Positions 63,265-64,000 of a DNA stretch of 64,000 nucleotides are shown here, piece by piece; the stretch's first letter is position 1; the number at the start of each line of letters is the position of its first letter. The notes beneath the pieces are model-generated. The model did not search any database. It was not told the DNA's origin and saw only the letters and a list, made by a program, of their open reading frames with translations. A program made the translations under genes and the position numbers. Source of the stretch: Xanthobacter sp. NM-59 (GTDB lineage: Bacteria; Pseudomonadota; Alphaproteobacteria; Rhizobiales; Xanthobacteraceae); assembly GCF_021401125.1 (NCBI RefSeq), contig NZ_JACBFQ010000003.1, positions 248,001 to 312,000 of the forward strand. Direction: 5' to 3'.

Positions 63265-64000
63265 TCACTTCGAGGTCGCGGAATCGGCGGCAGGCTTTGC
63301 AGCGTCGGACTTCGCAGCGTCAGGCTTGGCCGGTTCTGTCTTCGCGGGCTCCGGCTTCGCAGCGTCAGCCTTGGGCGCATCAGCCTTGGGCGCATCAGCC
63401 TTGGGCGCCTCGGCCATCTGCGGGGTCACGGTCACGCCCGGGCGCACGCGCATCAGGCCGTTCACCACCACCGTATCCTGCGGCGTCAGCCCTTCCAGGA
63501 CCACGCGCTGGTCGCCAGACAGCGAGCCGAGGGTGACGAAGCGCTGGCTCACCTTGTTGTCGGGGCCCACCACATAAACGAACTTCTTCACCTGTTCGGT
63601 GCCCACCGCCATGTCCGGCACCACGACAACCTCGTGCGGGTCGGACGAGTTGAGCCGCAGCCGCGCGAACATACCGGGGCGGAACAGGCCGTTGGGATTA
63701 TCGAACACGGCACGGCCACGGATGGTGCCCGTCTCGCGGTCGATCACGTTGTTCATGAAGTCCATCTTGCCCTGGTGCACGAAGCCCTTGTCGTCAATGA
63801 GCTTCAGCGCCACCGGCTCACCCTTGATGTCGGCCTTGCGGCGCTGGATGCGCAGCAGAGCGGCCTCGTCCATGGTGAACTCGAAGCGGATGGGATCGGT
63901 GGAGACGATGACCGCGAGCAGGGTGGGCGTGCCGCCCGTGCCGCCGGTCACATAGTTGCCCACCGAGACCCGCCGATCGCCGATCTGGCCGGAAACCGGC
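63265..64000 (-). CDS. RND membrane fusion protein (AcrA/MexE family), C-terminal part
   Basis: The frame runs off the window edge, so the N-terminus and the lipoyl/hairpin parts are missing. The first visible residues, PVSGQIGDRRVSVGNYV, are the AcrA-family signature after the lipoyl domain. Beta-barrel (VSTDPIRFEFTMDE) and membrane-proximal segments follow. The last 50 residues are a Lys/Ala/Pro/Asp tail with repeated APKAD units, unusual for the family. It couples the RND pump encoded next to an outer-membrane channel. Confidence 0.92.
   Translation of the reverse strand, partial: PVSGQIGDRRVSVGNYVTGGTGGTPTLLAVIVSTDPIRFEFTMDEAALLRIQRRKADIKGEPVALKLIDDKGFVHQGKMDFMNNVIDRETGTIRGRAVFDNPNGLFRPGMFARLRLNSSDPHEVVVVPDMAVGTEQVKKFVYVVGPDNKVSQRFVTLGSLSGDQRVVLEGLTPQDTVVVNGLMRVRPGVTVTPQMAEAPKADAPKADAPKADAAKPEPAKTEPAKPDAAKSDAAKPAADSATSK
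63362..63406 (-). repeat. 15-bp tandem repeat in the fusion-protein tail
   Basis: Three head-to-tail units (GCRTCAGCCTTGGGC on the plus strand), coding for APKAD repeats. More diverged Lys/Ala/Pro units continue towards the C-terminus. Confidence 0.8.

Overview
The window is GC-rich chromosomal DNA, almost wholly coding, from an alphaproteobacterium of the Hyphomicrobiales (Rhizobiales). The best match by content is Xanthobacter or a close relative: it carries a complete acetone carboxylase cluster (acxR, then acxABC, with predicted lengths of 717, 776 and 168 residues for the three subunits) and the two-subunit molybdenum storage protein known from Azotobacter. The genus is inferred from gene content only. 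No CRISPR array, rRNA operon, intact insertion sequence or prophage was seen.

Layout. 1-3566: the end of a type II secretion operon (gspJ, K, L, M and a GspN/C-like gene, each overlapping the next by 4 bases). 3591-7183: a luciferase-like oxidoreductase, an FAH-family hydrolase, the cobinamide-salvage amidohydrolase CbiZ and a glutathione peroxidase. 7435-15013: acxR divergent from acxABC, with a control region whose parts lie in the order expected for sigma-54 control (paired half-sites, IHF-like site, -24/-12 box). 15250-23023: a bacterial pepsin homologue, a DUF4105 membrane protein, a carnitine-dehydrogenase-like enzyme, an amidase, a TetR regulator, a gamma-glutamyltransferase-like protein without signal peptide, and a MarR regulator. 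23451-25108: mosB-mosA. 25787-30309: an acetate-type symporter operon (yjcH, actP, and a CoA-transferase whose halves appear to be permuted) with a divergent LysR regulator.

30652-40920 is one gene for a 3422-residue autotransporter whose passenger carries about 37 copies of an AQS(I/V)GGGGG-centred repeat. Beyond it lie an AT-rich stretch, about 1 kb without a recognisable gene, and a tRNA-Gly(CCC). 42306-52723 is a housekeeping block: HAD hydrolase, ribF, aminotransferase, ftsK, lolA, an L,D-transpeptidase, a yjhX/GNAT pair resembling a toxin-antitoxin unit, and xthA. 52853-54931 holds a stand-alone cyclic-nucleotide-binding protein, a CenR-like response regulator and a second L,D-transpeptidase. 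55028-58882 is a TetR/HlyD/ABC exporter operon resembling E. coli cecR-ybhGFSR, with a perfect palindrome in front of it. After a 1.2-kb gap, 60072-64000 holds an RND pump and most of its membrane-fusion partner, cut by the window edge.

The most distinctive signals are the giant repeat autotransporter, the pepsin-type protease, the acx control region, the yjhX leader with a mini-ORF and two hairpins, the permuted CoA-transferase, and a diverged intergenic repeat present at 25.6 kb and 44.5 kb.
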